The translations under genes were made by a program, and so were the position numbers. The notes beneath the pieces are model-generated. The model did no database searches. It worked only from the letters and a program-made list of their open reading frames with translations, and had not been told where the DNA came from. 64,000 bases of DNA, taken from contig NMRA01000102.1 of the NCBI GenBank assembly GCA_002633005.1, forward strand, positions 337,477 through 401,476, given 5' to 3'. Positions 39,101 to 51,100 of this stretch are shown here, piece after piece. Source of the stretch: Phoronis australis (Eukaryota; Phoronida; Phoronidae). The number at the start of each line of letters is the position of its first letter. Position 1 is the stretch's first letter.

Positions 39101-42100
39101 GGCACAAACTACGTCGAATCCATCCGAAAACGGGAGGATAGCGTCACTCCATTAATAGGTGCCTACATATTAAATTTCATGAAAATACGTTTAGGACTTT
39201 TGAAGATACAAAGGTAAGCGTAAATAAAAACTAAAATTGCCACTAGGGGGCACACCAGTAGTCGGATCCGTCCAAAAGTTCGCTCATGCCGTCCCATTCA
39301 TGAATGGAACATATGTGCCAAATTTCATGAACTTAAGTCCAAGGCTTTCGGAGATAGAGCAGCGGACACCGCACGTTGCCCGGACGGATGGAGATGACGG
39401 CATAATGCGTCCACATATAAATATGTGGGCGCATAAAAATCCAGCAAATGGTTTAGGAAATATGGCCATGGGCGCAAAAAAACAAAACTGCCACTAGGAG
39501 GCGCCACAGTAGTCACAGTTGTCGGAAAATCATTGTCAGCCGCCCTCTTCACAGTAAGAACATATATGCCAATTTTCAAAATCATATCCAGAGCGGTTTG
39601 ATTGATAGAAGGGCAGACGCCAAAAAACAGACTCGAAAACAGTAAAAATGGCCACTAGGTGGCGTAAAGTACCTTGAAAAGGGAGGATGGCATCATCTCA
39701 CTAATAGAAATATAACTGCCACATTTTATGAAAATCCATTGAGGACCTCTAAAGATACAGAAGTAAGCGTAAAAAACTAAAATTGCAACTATGGGACACA
39801 CCAGTAGTCGGAGAGTTCTGAAATTCGTCATCATCTGTTGTGGGCTTGATAGCAACACATCTACCAAATCTCATCAAGATCCTGAGGGGTTTAGGAGATA
39901 CAGCTGCGGACGCCGGACAGCGATGATATCAATATGCGACCACATATAAATATGTGGGTGCATAAAAATGAATAACCATTGTATGCATGACCTACTTGTT
40001 CTCATCACCAGCGCCCTCTTTCTTGAGTTTCTCCTCCATTTCCTTCTTCCTCTGCGCTCGTTTTTCTTCTTCTCGCGCTTTCTCTTTCGCTCGCTCTTCA
40101 AGTCGCTTCTTGTATCTGTAGCCAAGCCAAAGTAATAAAATAATTTAAAATTTGTGAATAATTATCAGGAGCATGCTGTTAAGGTGTATAACACTAATAA
40201 GATGCTTCAAATGTCATAGATCACATGGTGTGTACAGAAACTCTTATGTGTGTCTACAAATGTATGTTAATGAGGAGAGTCTCATCAGCACTACTTTCCA
40301 CGAAAAAATTTGATACATTCCCGCCACACTCACTGCTCAAGATCAAGCACAGGCAGATAAGACCACTATAACAACATGGCTAGCTGTAAGCACACTTTCA
40401 TAGTCTGAGTAGCCAAGGGGAGGGGGGTGGCGGCACTTGAATTCAAAATTTCTGGGGGTTGTCCTCCGAGAAAATTTTAATAAGTGGTGGTCCTTCTTGA
40501 AAGAAGTAAAATATTATAAGTGGTTGGTATCTTTTGTCCACTAAATGTTGACAGAAGGCTATTTTCAGTCAAACACCAACTTAAATACACTCTTGCTTGG
40601 CAGATACTCAAAAATATCCAAAAACAACAAAACAAGCCCATGTTGCTAGTGTACAATGTGCAATACATACACTATGTCATTACTCAAGCATGCATGTCAG
40701 AATGTTTAGTTGTCCTCAACTAATCCCAACGTATCTCAACTTATCCTGTCATCATCACCGATGCAAGCCTGTTGCTGACGTTAATGTCACAGTTTATTTA
40801 CTACGATATATTGACTACTGGTGAATAGCAAGACTAATTACCTTGCAGCTGCTTCCTCACGCTCCCTCTGGTTCTCTGCCCACTGGATGTGTCTCAACTC
40901 CATCTTAGCCTGTTTCAACTTCTCGTAAACGTCATCGATGAGGTCACGACTGGCAGCATAGGTCAAGATCTGATGGCTCAGGGCTGTTAGGATCTTCAGC
41001 TTATCAGCTGAAAATAATCAAACATCAACTAACGATAGTATGGTGGTTTACCGCTGTCATAAGTCTTAACACAAAGGATTACATCAGTAAGTTAGTTAGG
41101 TTAAAAAATCTTGATTTAGATCACTGACCACAAAAATGACCACTGATGATCCCAACTTGTTCCTTGCTTGTATCAGAACCATTTTCTGGGTTGAGAAGGA
41201 AGATATTTTGTTACTTCTTATAACATATCTCAGTTATTTGGATGAAAGCAATCAATACTTATTTTATAGCAGTTAATCATAAGTTATTTTTTTGACAGAA
41301 AACTGTGACTTAAGAAATTTAACCAGCACGCTGTTTTGAATTCTAAATCTCAAAAATTGTGTTCGAATAAAACACAATCGAAAGTCAATAATTAAAAACA
41401 TTTTATTTCTACAACGAATATAATTACTGAGATAATATAACTATTACCTGGTGTCATGTCAAAGATGCTGGTAGTACAAATACCTGGTGCTATGTCAAAG
41501 AAGCTAGTAGTATAAATACCTGGTGTCATGTCAAAGATGCTGATAGTACAAATACCTGGTCTCATGTCAAAGATGCTGGTAGTACAAATACCTGGTGTCA
41601 AGTCAAAGATGCTGGTAGTACAAATACTTGGTGTCGTGTCAACGATGCTGGTAGTACAAATACCTGGTGTCNNNNNNNNNNNNNNNNNNNNNNNNNNNNN
41701 NNNNNNNNNNNNNNNNNNNNNNNNNNNNNNNNNNNNNNNNNNNNNNNNNNNNNNNNNNNNNNNNNNNNNNNNNNNNNNNNNNNNNNNNNNNNNNNNNNNN
41801 NNNNNNNNNNNNNNNNNNNNNNNNNNNNNNNNNNNNNNNNNNNNNNNNNNNNNNNNNNNNNNNNNNNNNNNNNNNNNNNNNNNNNNNNNNNNNNNNNNNN
41901 NNNNNNNNNNNNNNNNNNNNNNNNNNNNNNNNNNNNNNNNNNNNNNNNNNNNNNNNNNNNNNNNNNNNNNNNNNNNNNNNNNNNNNNNNNNNNNNNNNNN
42001 NNNNNNNNNNNNNNNNNNNNNNNNNNNNNNNNNNNNNNNNNNNNNNNNNNNNNNNNNNNNNNNNNNNNNNNNNNNNNNNNNNNNNNNNNNNNNNNNNNNN

Positions 42101-45100
42101 NNNNNNNNNNNNNNNNNNNNNNNNNNNNNNNNNNNNNNNNNNNNNNNNNNNNNNNNNNNNNNNNNNNNNNNNNNNNNNNNNNNNNNNNNNNNNNNNNNNN
42201 NNNNNNNNNNNNNNNNNNNNNNNNNNNNNNNNNNNNNNNNNNNNNNNNNNNNNNNNNNNNNNNNNNNNNNNNNNNNNNNNNNNNNNNNNNNNNNNNNNNN
42301 NNNNNNNNNNNNNNNNNNNNNNNNNNNNNNNNNNNNNNNNNNNNNNNNNNNNNNNNNNNNNNNNNNNNNNNNNNNNNNNNNNNNNNNNNNNNNNNCTGGT
42401 GTCATGTCAAAGATGCTGGTAGTACAAATACCTGGTGTCATGTCAAAGATGCTGGTAGTACAAATACCTGGTGCCATGTCAAAGATGCTGGTAGTATAAA
42501 TACCTGGTGTCATGTCAAAGATGCTGGTAGTACAAAACGCCTTCAACAGTTCTGGTTCACTGATCTTCAATTCCAAACCAGCGTCATCCAGAGAGGAGTA
42601 ACCACCTCTCTGTTGATAGCGGAACTTGATGCTGCGCGCATTCCCTCGTGCACCAGATGACAGGAAGTGCAGTCTTAAGATCTCCGTCAAGGTCATGGAG
42701 TCAAAAGTCAACTTCTTCAAAGGCATTCCTGTATTGACAGGGTGGAAATCAATTCTAGTTCTAAATTAATAGCGACAAAGTAAATTAATATGTTTGGTGT
42801 TTATAAGACAAAACTTGCCAAACGAAGAAAAACTGATGTCTACAAGTAGATGCCACAACACAGAGACACCAATTTCTGAACTTTGACAAGAATCATACTA
42901 GATTGCAATAAGCTAGTATCTGGCAAGCTTGGCAAGATCATGGCAGGATATCAGGCCATGCATAACAAGCAAGCTGTGATGTCAATACTTGCTCTACTTC
43001 ACAACAACTAACCATCCTTTGATGATATGTTGTAATGCAATTAATTTCAGAAGAAACTGTCGCTAACAGTTGTAATCGATCATTCACATCAAATTGAGAA
43101 ACAACACAAAAGGCCCCGACGGATTTGATATCCAATTATTTCTGGCCTAATTGCCATGTCATCCAAAATTACAGGTAATTAACAAACCTTGGTGTAACTG
43201 GGGCCACTGAGAAGCCAGTGTAGCATCCTGTATTAACTGGCTGACTGTTTTGTTGGACGACGAATCATCCACTAGAAAGAAAAAAAAACATCATAGACAA
43301 TCTAAGAAACTGACGGAGCACAGACAAGCGAGGCTGATTAATTACACTTTTAAAGTACAATACCCTTCTGGCATTCAGACCAGACTAGAACCTGGAATAT
43401 ATCTGAAGTATGTGTAACTGTTTGTCTGCAATACCTTTAAATGTCATGACAATGAGACAGTATTGTATAATTTTTCACATTTACACGTGAACAATGGATT
43501 GCCTTGCAAGATAATATAGTACAGTGGTATGGAACAGACTCTCACTTCAGAGGCAAGAGTCCAAATCCTGTGCTATGAAACTATCAGGAAACATTAATTT
43601 TAACCACTTCTTGTGCTTGGTTTCAGCTCAAGTTGATATAATTGAATGTGTGTGGTGTGAATGCGCTGAAGTTACTGAATGTAATCACCTCTTTGTAACC
43701 TATGCACAACAGCTGACTATGTGCCTACCTGCCACAGTCGTCACCTCTTTGTAACCTATGCACAACAGCTGACTATGTGCCTACCTGCCAGTCGTCACCT
43801 CTTTGTAACCTATGCACAACAGCTGACTATGTGCCTACCTGCCACAGTCGTCTCCTCTTCCCCCAGATTTAACTCCCCTTCTTCAGCCTCTTCCTCATCC
43901 TGCAAGCTGATAATAGTGGACAGTAGTGCTTCACACAAATCTGTCAGCGGGCCATTTGTGTCTGGGTCAACTAAAGCTTGTTCCAAGGTTTCTACAAGAC
44001 ATAAACATAAAATTAGTCTCCAAAGTACCTTCAGGATAACATTCATTTCGACACAGTTTGTTCCATTTACATCACATAACAAGGACGCCATTCAACATTC
44101 CAATCTGGCCACAATACTGCTAATATTCAAATATTAACAGTTTCTTGTAGAGGTCTTTCAACTAATTTTTGTTGTTAAAAATCTTAGTTAAGTAGGTCCA
44201 GAGAAAATTTAAGCCAGTGATTGCTTATGACTGTGATCCTTGAAGGTGTTCAAGTAAAAAACAACAACACCCATTCTGTCTGAAGACCGTGAATTTCAAA
44301 ACTAGCACCCTGGTTACTTGCTGGGAAACTCTCGGTATCAAGTTATTTATTTTCAACAGTCTGAACATAATGAGTAGAACTGGAAATGGGAAGTCACATT
44401 TATAAATTATGTCCATCATAAAAGGGATCATTAAAGAAAAACGTGGATATGAGTGTATTGACCCACATGACCTCAAGTTTATCTCTAAATTTGGAGGACA
44501 TATGGGCCATGTTCACCTTTTTTGTCCTATTTCTCTTCCAGTTTTAATGGGCCCCTTGGCCCCAGTTAAAGCAATAACAGCGTGTCAATTAAATTATTTT
44601 TGCGCTAATGATGCGGGCACTCTCCTAAGATTATCCCTGCATAAAGCCTTTAGCTAAAATAAACAAACTTCTCACTATAGTCAAATCCATCAGGGAAGTG
44701 GTCCTCCATATCCAGTACAGCATCAAAGTGCTTAGTAAACTCTAACAACATGATAGCATCACCAAACAGTTCTGAAGGCAAGCATGTTCTCACTGGTGTA
44801 GACTTTGGAAGGGGCTGCAAAATAGGATTTGGTTACTATAGAACATACGAAACAAACAGTTGTAATGCTCAAAAGTCAATAAAGTATTATTATTACCACA
44901 GGGCTCGATTTGATGACCTGCAGCTTGCCAATGCGACTGCAGATTGTGTTTAGAGACCTAGGAAAAATCCCAAGTCCCCATGAACTCACCAAAACGAGTA
45001 TTAAAGTTAGACAATAATTCACTCGAAATTCGTTTCAAAATTTGTGACTTCAAACTTTAAATTAATACCATTTTTGCTAGATTCAATACCTTTGGTTCAC

Positions 45101-48100
45101 AATTGCAATAAAATCTTAGAGTCACTCAATGACACACTGATCTGAGGACAGTGGCTCAGTTTGAACAGCCATGAAACAATAGTTTGTCGACAACAATGCT
45201 TGAAATGATATTCCATGCACTCCACAAACTTTATACTTCATTTAGTGTAAACCCGAGATTACAAAACAATCCTATTTACAAAGCTCATAATGCAATTCAC
45301 AAATTTGCTCTCAGTAACCTGCCATCTTTAAATACGACCAGGTCATAAAAGCAAACCATCAAATAATCTTGACAAACTGAACAACATGTTAAATATTGTA
45401 TGAATAGTTTGATAAAGACTATAAAGAAATTTGCGGTCAATCAAGGAAAAGTGCCTTTAACAATTGCAGTTACCATCTGAACATGTACTGCAGATTTTCC
45501 TTCTGAGTATAATTCCAACAAATCAAGATTCCAAGACCAAACAAGTCCAATGCAAACTTACATTTGTAACAACCAATTAGTTCTGGACACATTTTAGACT
45601 TGTGACAAGTAATAATGTTAGGGGTGTGAACAGTTTATAACAGTTGTTAAGGTGCAATGTCAGTAACAACACAAGTCATCCCAGTACTTAACACTTTGAA
45701 TGCCTACCCTGAGGTCATCACATTCAAGGTCATCTCGCTGCTTGCTCCACTCCTTCAGCATATTTTCTCGTTGTCTTTTCTCCTCCATGCGTTTCTTCCT
45801 TTCCTAAAATGCAACAAACAAATACAAAATAATATCAATACAATTGTTACTCTTGGTAAATTGCGAGTGGGTAACCTCAGAGATTCTGTACCTGTGGAAA
45901 TTAGATACATGCAGTCTAGACAGCGACATGCTGATATTGAACTTGACAAAGTCGTAGAAATCATCAAATTACCACGAGTAAATTCTTCCATATCTATTAC
46001 AGACTTATTTTACTTTTCATCCTGTCAAATGACCATCTCCTTTATTTTCTTTTCATATACATAACCTCAACCCCCCACATTTGACTCAAACCACATCAAA
46101 TAATCTGCCAATATATTTCATTCAACTCCACCATTTCAACCGACCCTCTTCACTCCAACTCCTGACACTAATACACCATCTCTTCCCAGCCACTAAAAAG
46201 ACACCATCCCTTCCCTGCTACTAAATAAGACACTATACCTTCCCTGCTACTAAAAAGACACCATCCCTTCCCTGCTACTAAAAAGACACCATCCCTTCCC
46301 TGCTACTAAACAAGACACCATCCCTTCCCTACTACTAAATAAGACAACACCATTTCCACCAGTGTCAAAAAACAGACAATCACCACACAAATGAAAAAGT
46401 TCATATTGATTCGACGTTTCGTCTACTCATTAGACATCATCACAAACAATGAGAAATCAAGTGTCGACATACCAGTCAGGTTATATCCATGAAGTGAAAT
46501 GAGTGTAGCAACAATGACACGAAATAGTAAATAGGTCATCACCATAGCTGTAGGGTCACTGAGCTCCGCATGTTATTCAGAGAACCAGCACCTGAATGGC
46601 CAATGACTCTTTAATTAAAGATGATGTCTAATGAATAGACGAAACGTCAAATCAATATGAAATTTTTCATTAATTGCAATTGTCCGTTTTTTGATCCTAT
46701 TATGGCTAAAAACTGATGTAATTTCCACCAGTCGTTTTTCACTTTTTCGTCCTAACGTAATTGCTCGAAACTGCTGTTTTTCATTTTCAAAGAATGATTA
46801 TCCTGCTACAAATATGCACAGGGAGCTGTTTTATGGAAGTTATATTTGCTATTAATAAAATATTAAAATTTTCTTGATTTGTTTTGCACACAATTTCAAT
46901 GAAATGAAATTCCACTGGTCTGCCATATCATGTGCCAAATTACCAGACCTTGTTGATAACCCTCAGCCTTCCTTTCCTCAACCTCCCTCAAAATCCTTAT
47001 CTTCTCAATCTCGACAAGTGACTTCCCACTCACCTCCATCAGCTCGGCCTTTCTTCTCTCTCTTTCTTCTCTTTGTTTCTGAAGCACTTCCTCTTTCTTT
47101 GCCAGCCTTTCTTCCAACATAGCTTGCTTCCTGGCCTCCTTTTCCTGACGCAGTCTTTCCTTCACAGCCTCTCTCTCTTCTGCAGTCAATCGTTTCTTCT
47201 CAACAACTTCCTCTGCATTCTTTTCTGAAGACCAAGAACATGGATATGAGTTACCTGCATCTGATATACAGACATACATGCTGTGTTTTAGAGAATAGAA
47301 AATTTTTAGAGAATAGAAAATTTTCTTTCCAAAGTCGTGTTGTCAATGAAACCACGAAACTATCTGCTTTGAGTAGCCATCAGACAATTAGATCAGCAAC
47401 TGTCAAGGAATTAGATCAAACATTTGCTTTACAATTTAAATTTTTTAAGAATTATTTATATACAACAAATACAATTCAATGTGTCAGCAAGCTCTTCCAC
47501 CCATTATAAAAACATAGAGAACAAAAACCGTAAGAATTGTGAAGAAGAAAAAGTAATATCTCTTGTGCCATGATCTTTCCATAAAATGAACAAAAGCAAA
47601 TAGTCATTGAATGGCTTGAAATTCACAAGGTGTTGCCAATGAACAAACAGGCAGTGTGGCCTGGTTGATAAGTGCCCGCTTTCTTTACTCGAGGTCGTGG
47701 GTTCGAGTCCCACCATGTCACCCTGCTAAACCCTTGAGCCAGGTTTCTAGCTCCTCAGCTCGGTTTTAACCACATATTAATAAAGCATAAAAATATTTCC
47801 AGGTGATCAGTGCAATGGGCCCACATGCGAGGCCTGCGCACGTCTGGTACAACGTGTATCAGACCGCCTGCAATTTTTTTTTTCAATGAACAAACTATTT
47901 TTCTCTTTGTAAGATCTGGATAGATATCGAAAAGAAAGCAATCCATCAGTACAGGAACGGCTGTGAACAAAGGGTTTCACGTGACTACCCAAATGCAGAT
48001 AGGCACCATGTGCCACAAGTCCTACCTAGTGAATTTTGAAATCATCACTGATACCAAACCAGGCACACAGATAGTGTGAATGTATTTCGTTTCGAATTTG

Positions 48101-51100
48101 TCTAAGAAAGAAGGTATGGAATAACAAGACTTAACACTTTTATTTCCTCAGACTTGTTTTATGAAGTTATAATTTTTGAGCTGTCAAGACAACTATGGGC
48201 AGAAATGCTGCAAGATAATACAAACTTTTGAGCTGTCAAGACAACTATGGGCAGAAATGCTGCAAGATAATACAAACTTTTGAGCTGTCAAGACAACTAT
48301 GGACAGAAATGCTGCAAGATAATACAAACTACAGTAAATATTCCCCTATTGGGGACATTCCCTAGAATTTAGGATGAAGAAACGTCTGCAAAAATTGAAT
48401 TTCCTTAATTATGGAATTTGGGACAAGAGTGATCATGGCTTTCACCATATTTCTTAAATTTTTTGTTTTCAATCTACAGAGTGTGTAATTTTGCCATCTT
48501 TCTGGTGATTCTTGAATTTGGGACTGCCAATATTGCCTATTTCTGGAAGTTGAGACAAGCTCTAACCTTGAGCCAAATAATTAAATTTACCCTCATTACT
48601 TTAACAGGGCTCAGTTATGAACAGAACAAAACCTGCCTTTCTTTTTCTCCTTGCCTTTCTTCATTTTCTCTTTTTGTTCTTTCTTTTCTTTCTTTGCCTT
48701 CTTAATGGCTTCTACTTCAGCACTCATCTTCTTTGGTGTCGCTCTTTTTTTGCCAGTGAATGAGTCAGGGAAGACGGGAGGCAGCGAAGAGAAGTAGTTC
48801 ATATAGACTATTTCACTCAGTTTGTATCTCTCTGCAATTTTGCTCTGCAACAATAAATGAAAGATTAATCTTTAAGCATTGGTTTCAATACAAACATTTT
48901 ACACCTTCAATTAAATCTGCAATAAACCCACTAGTCAAAACTTGAATTTTTCATTTTGAACATTTGCTGCTATAAAATAGATCTCAAAATATTCCTTGCT
49001 CAAATAAGAAGTGATTTCAGGGTTCAAGAAGAACAGGTAATACATTATTACTCAAGCATGGAGTAAAGGACAGGTTCAAGATGTCCGACAATGACGAACA
49101 ATCTGTCTTCACTTCTAACCTTAATAAAGAACATAGCAGCTTTAAAAGGTCAATAGTTTTCACAAACCCATTTGGAAAGCTTGATCTTTAAGTGTTTAAC
49201 AAATTACAATGAATCCATTGAGTTTAAGCTTGATCATTTTACACTGATGTATTGAATTCAAAGATGATGCATGAATGATATTTTTTGTAATGCACATCAG
49301 GGTAATTTTTATGGTTTACAACTTTTATTGGCAAGGAACTCAACTTGATGAAAAAAGGATATTGATTTAACACTGGTCAATTTCTATAAACACAAAAGCA
49401 CATACTAAAAATTTCTATACACAAAAGCACACACTAACCTTCACCGTCCACAGACCATTCACAGATTCACAGTGTTGTTTTAGGAATAGCTTACACTTGT
49501 CCCGAGTAAACAATCCTTTCTTCCGGCTGAAATGAAGAAATACAGCAATTCCTGCAGAAATAAATAGTTATTTTCTCAAAACACCTACACAAGACCACAT
49601 AAAATGGTATTTACAAGACAGATAATAGTATGTACAGTAAGCAGACTCTATACTGTGGCAGATCAATATTTCATCCCCTCAATCTTGTTAGCAAAAATTA
49701 TTGAGCAAACAATAGTTTCAAGACTCGACATAATGAGGTGTAGGTCGCATTTGCAACTTGAAATTTGGAAATGCGAGCTGAGATTTTTGTCAGCTCGTAT
49801 CAAGTCGCAAAATGCAACCTGGAATTTCCAACGAATGCGAGCTGAGTTTTTACAATTCTCGGCAGATACCTGGCAAATATAAAGCAACTCATATAAATCT
49901 GACCGTTATTTGGCTGTTGCCGAATCCAAGTTCAAAAGAACAATAACCGAGAACAGCCCGATCCTGATGATTTGTAAGTAAGTTACGTGAACATGGGATA
50001 TGCAGAATCGATTTTTGACGCGTTTCACTGGCTAACATTTTCGGCCACTTTTGCAAATTTCCGGATTCGCCAAAGAAAATTTGAGGCCACTGCATAACAC
50101 GTTATAAAACATCACAAAACAGCAGTGTTTCTACTAATTCGTAAGCGATCAATTTACCAAACTTTCTGGTGGACAAATATGTTTATTTTTCGCTCAAGAT
50201 GTCCTTATTATATGTACCAAATATGTACGACAATATCCCTGATATCGCACTGCGGAACTGGTCGGTCCTGTTGTTAGCGCGCAAGCGGTTCCGGCAGACA
50301 ATCGTGACTTAGAGATGTGCGTCTCGTTTTTATCGCATAAGACAGCCAAAGTGAAAATGATAACCCTATTTATCGCCTTTACTTCCAGTTGCCAAGACAT
50401 TCTCAAACCCTTTTACTCATTTCTAGGGGTACGTACGCGAAGTATGATTCGTCTTTCACAAATTTGGAGAATTTCCAATTAATCGCCCACAGTTCAGGCT
50501 AGCGCCCATCATAGCGCATTACAAATGACAGTGCGTGGTATAAAATTGACACGCAGCTTATATGGTATGTCACTGTCATTTTACACAACAAATTCAGTTT
50601 TCAAAAAACGTCTTTTCTCAATATGTAAAAACCAAATCCCGGTTTTTTGTATACTTCCGAAAGAAGGTTGCGTGTCGTTTTATGACTGACCTATTTGTCC
50701 CGTACTTGGAAGGTATTGAGGAGCAAACTCGCCATTATCTGATGGAGACCTGAATGGAGCTGGGAGTCGGGAATTATTTCGACGCTATTCATTTGACGAA
50801 AAACTACTTGTTGAGTACGTAAACAGCATAATTACCACATTTTTGTGGTGAAATTTGCACTGAATTGTTCCCGCGCATCCAAATAGGTTATCGTTTCACG
50901 GATTTTTTCCAGATGTTTTTCAAACGTCAAGTAGCAAAATTTGGGCTGCGAACATAAAGTGGAGGGAATTTGCACTCCGAGTTAATTTGAATCGTTAACG
51001 ACTTTGATGACAGCCAGTAGCAGGTCAGACCTAGCAAAATCCCAGATACTTTTTCAACTGGCATTTTCCTCCCTTTTCACATCGCAAACTTAGCTACTCG

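Larger units (their letters stand above)
36390..39990. repeat. Tandem/dispersed repeat of about 440-560 bp, four to five units
   Basis: Units share GCCACTAGGTGGC, TATATGCCAATTTTCA and GACTCGAAAACAGTAAAA. One unit is split by the TIR element at 36930-38402. No ORF. Lies in BAZ1A intron 14 next to exon 14. Confidence 0.7.

Noticed and set aside
47650..47723. tRNA gene
   Set aside because: Box B is perfect but the arms pair poorly and the body that follows recurs elsewhere, so it is a SINE head.
48629..48634. GT donors for exon 6 just after the GC donor
   Set aside because: They give a wrong phase or create a stop codon at the exon 7 junction.
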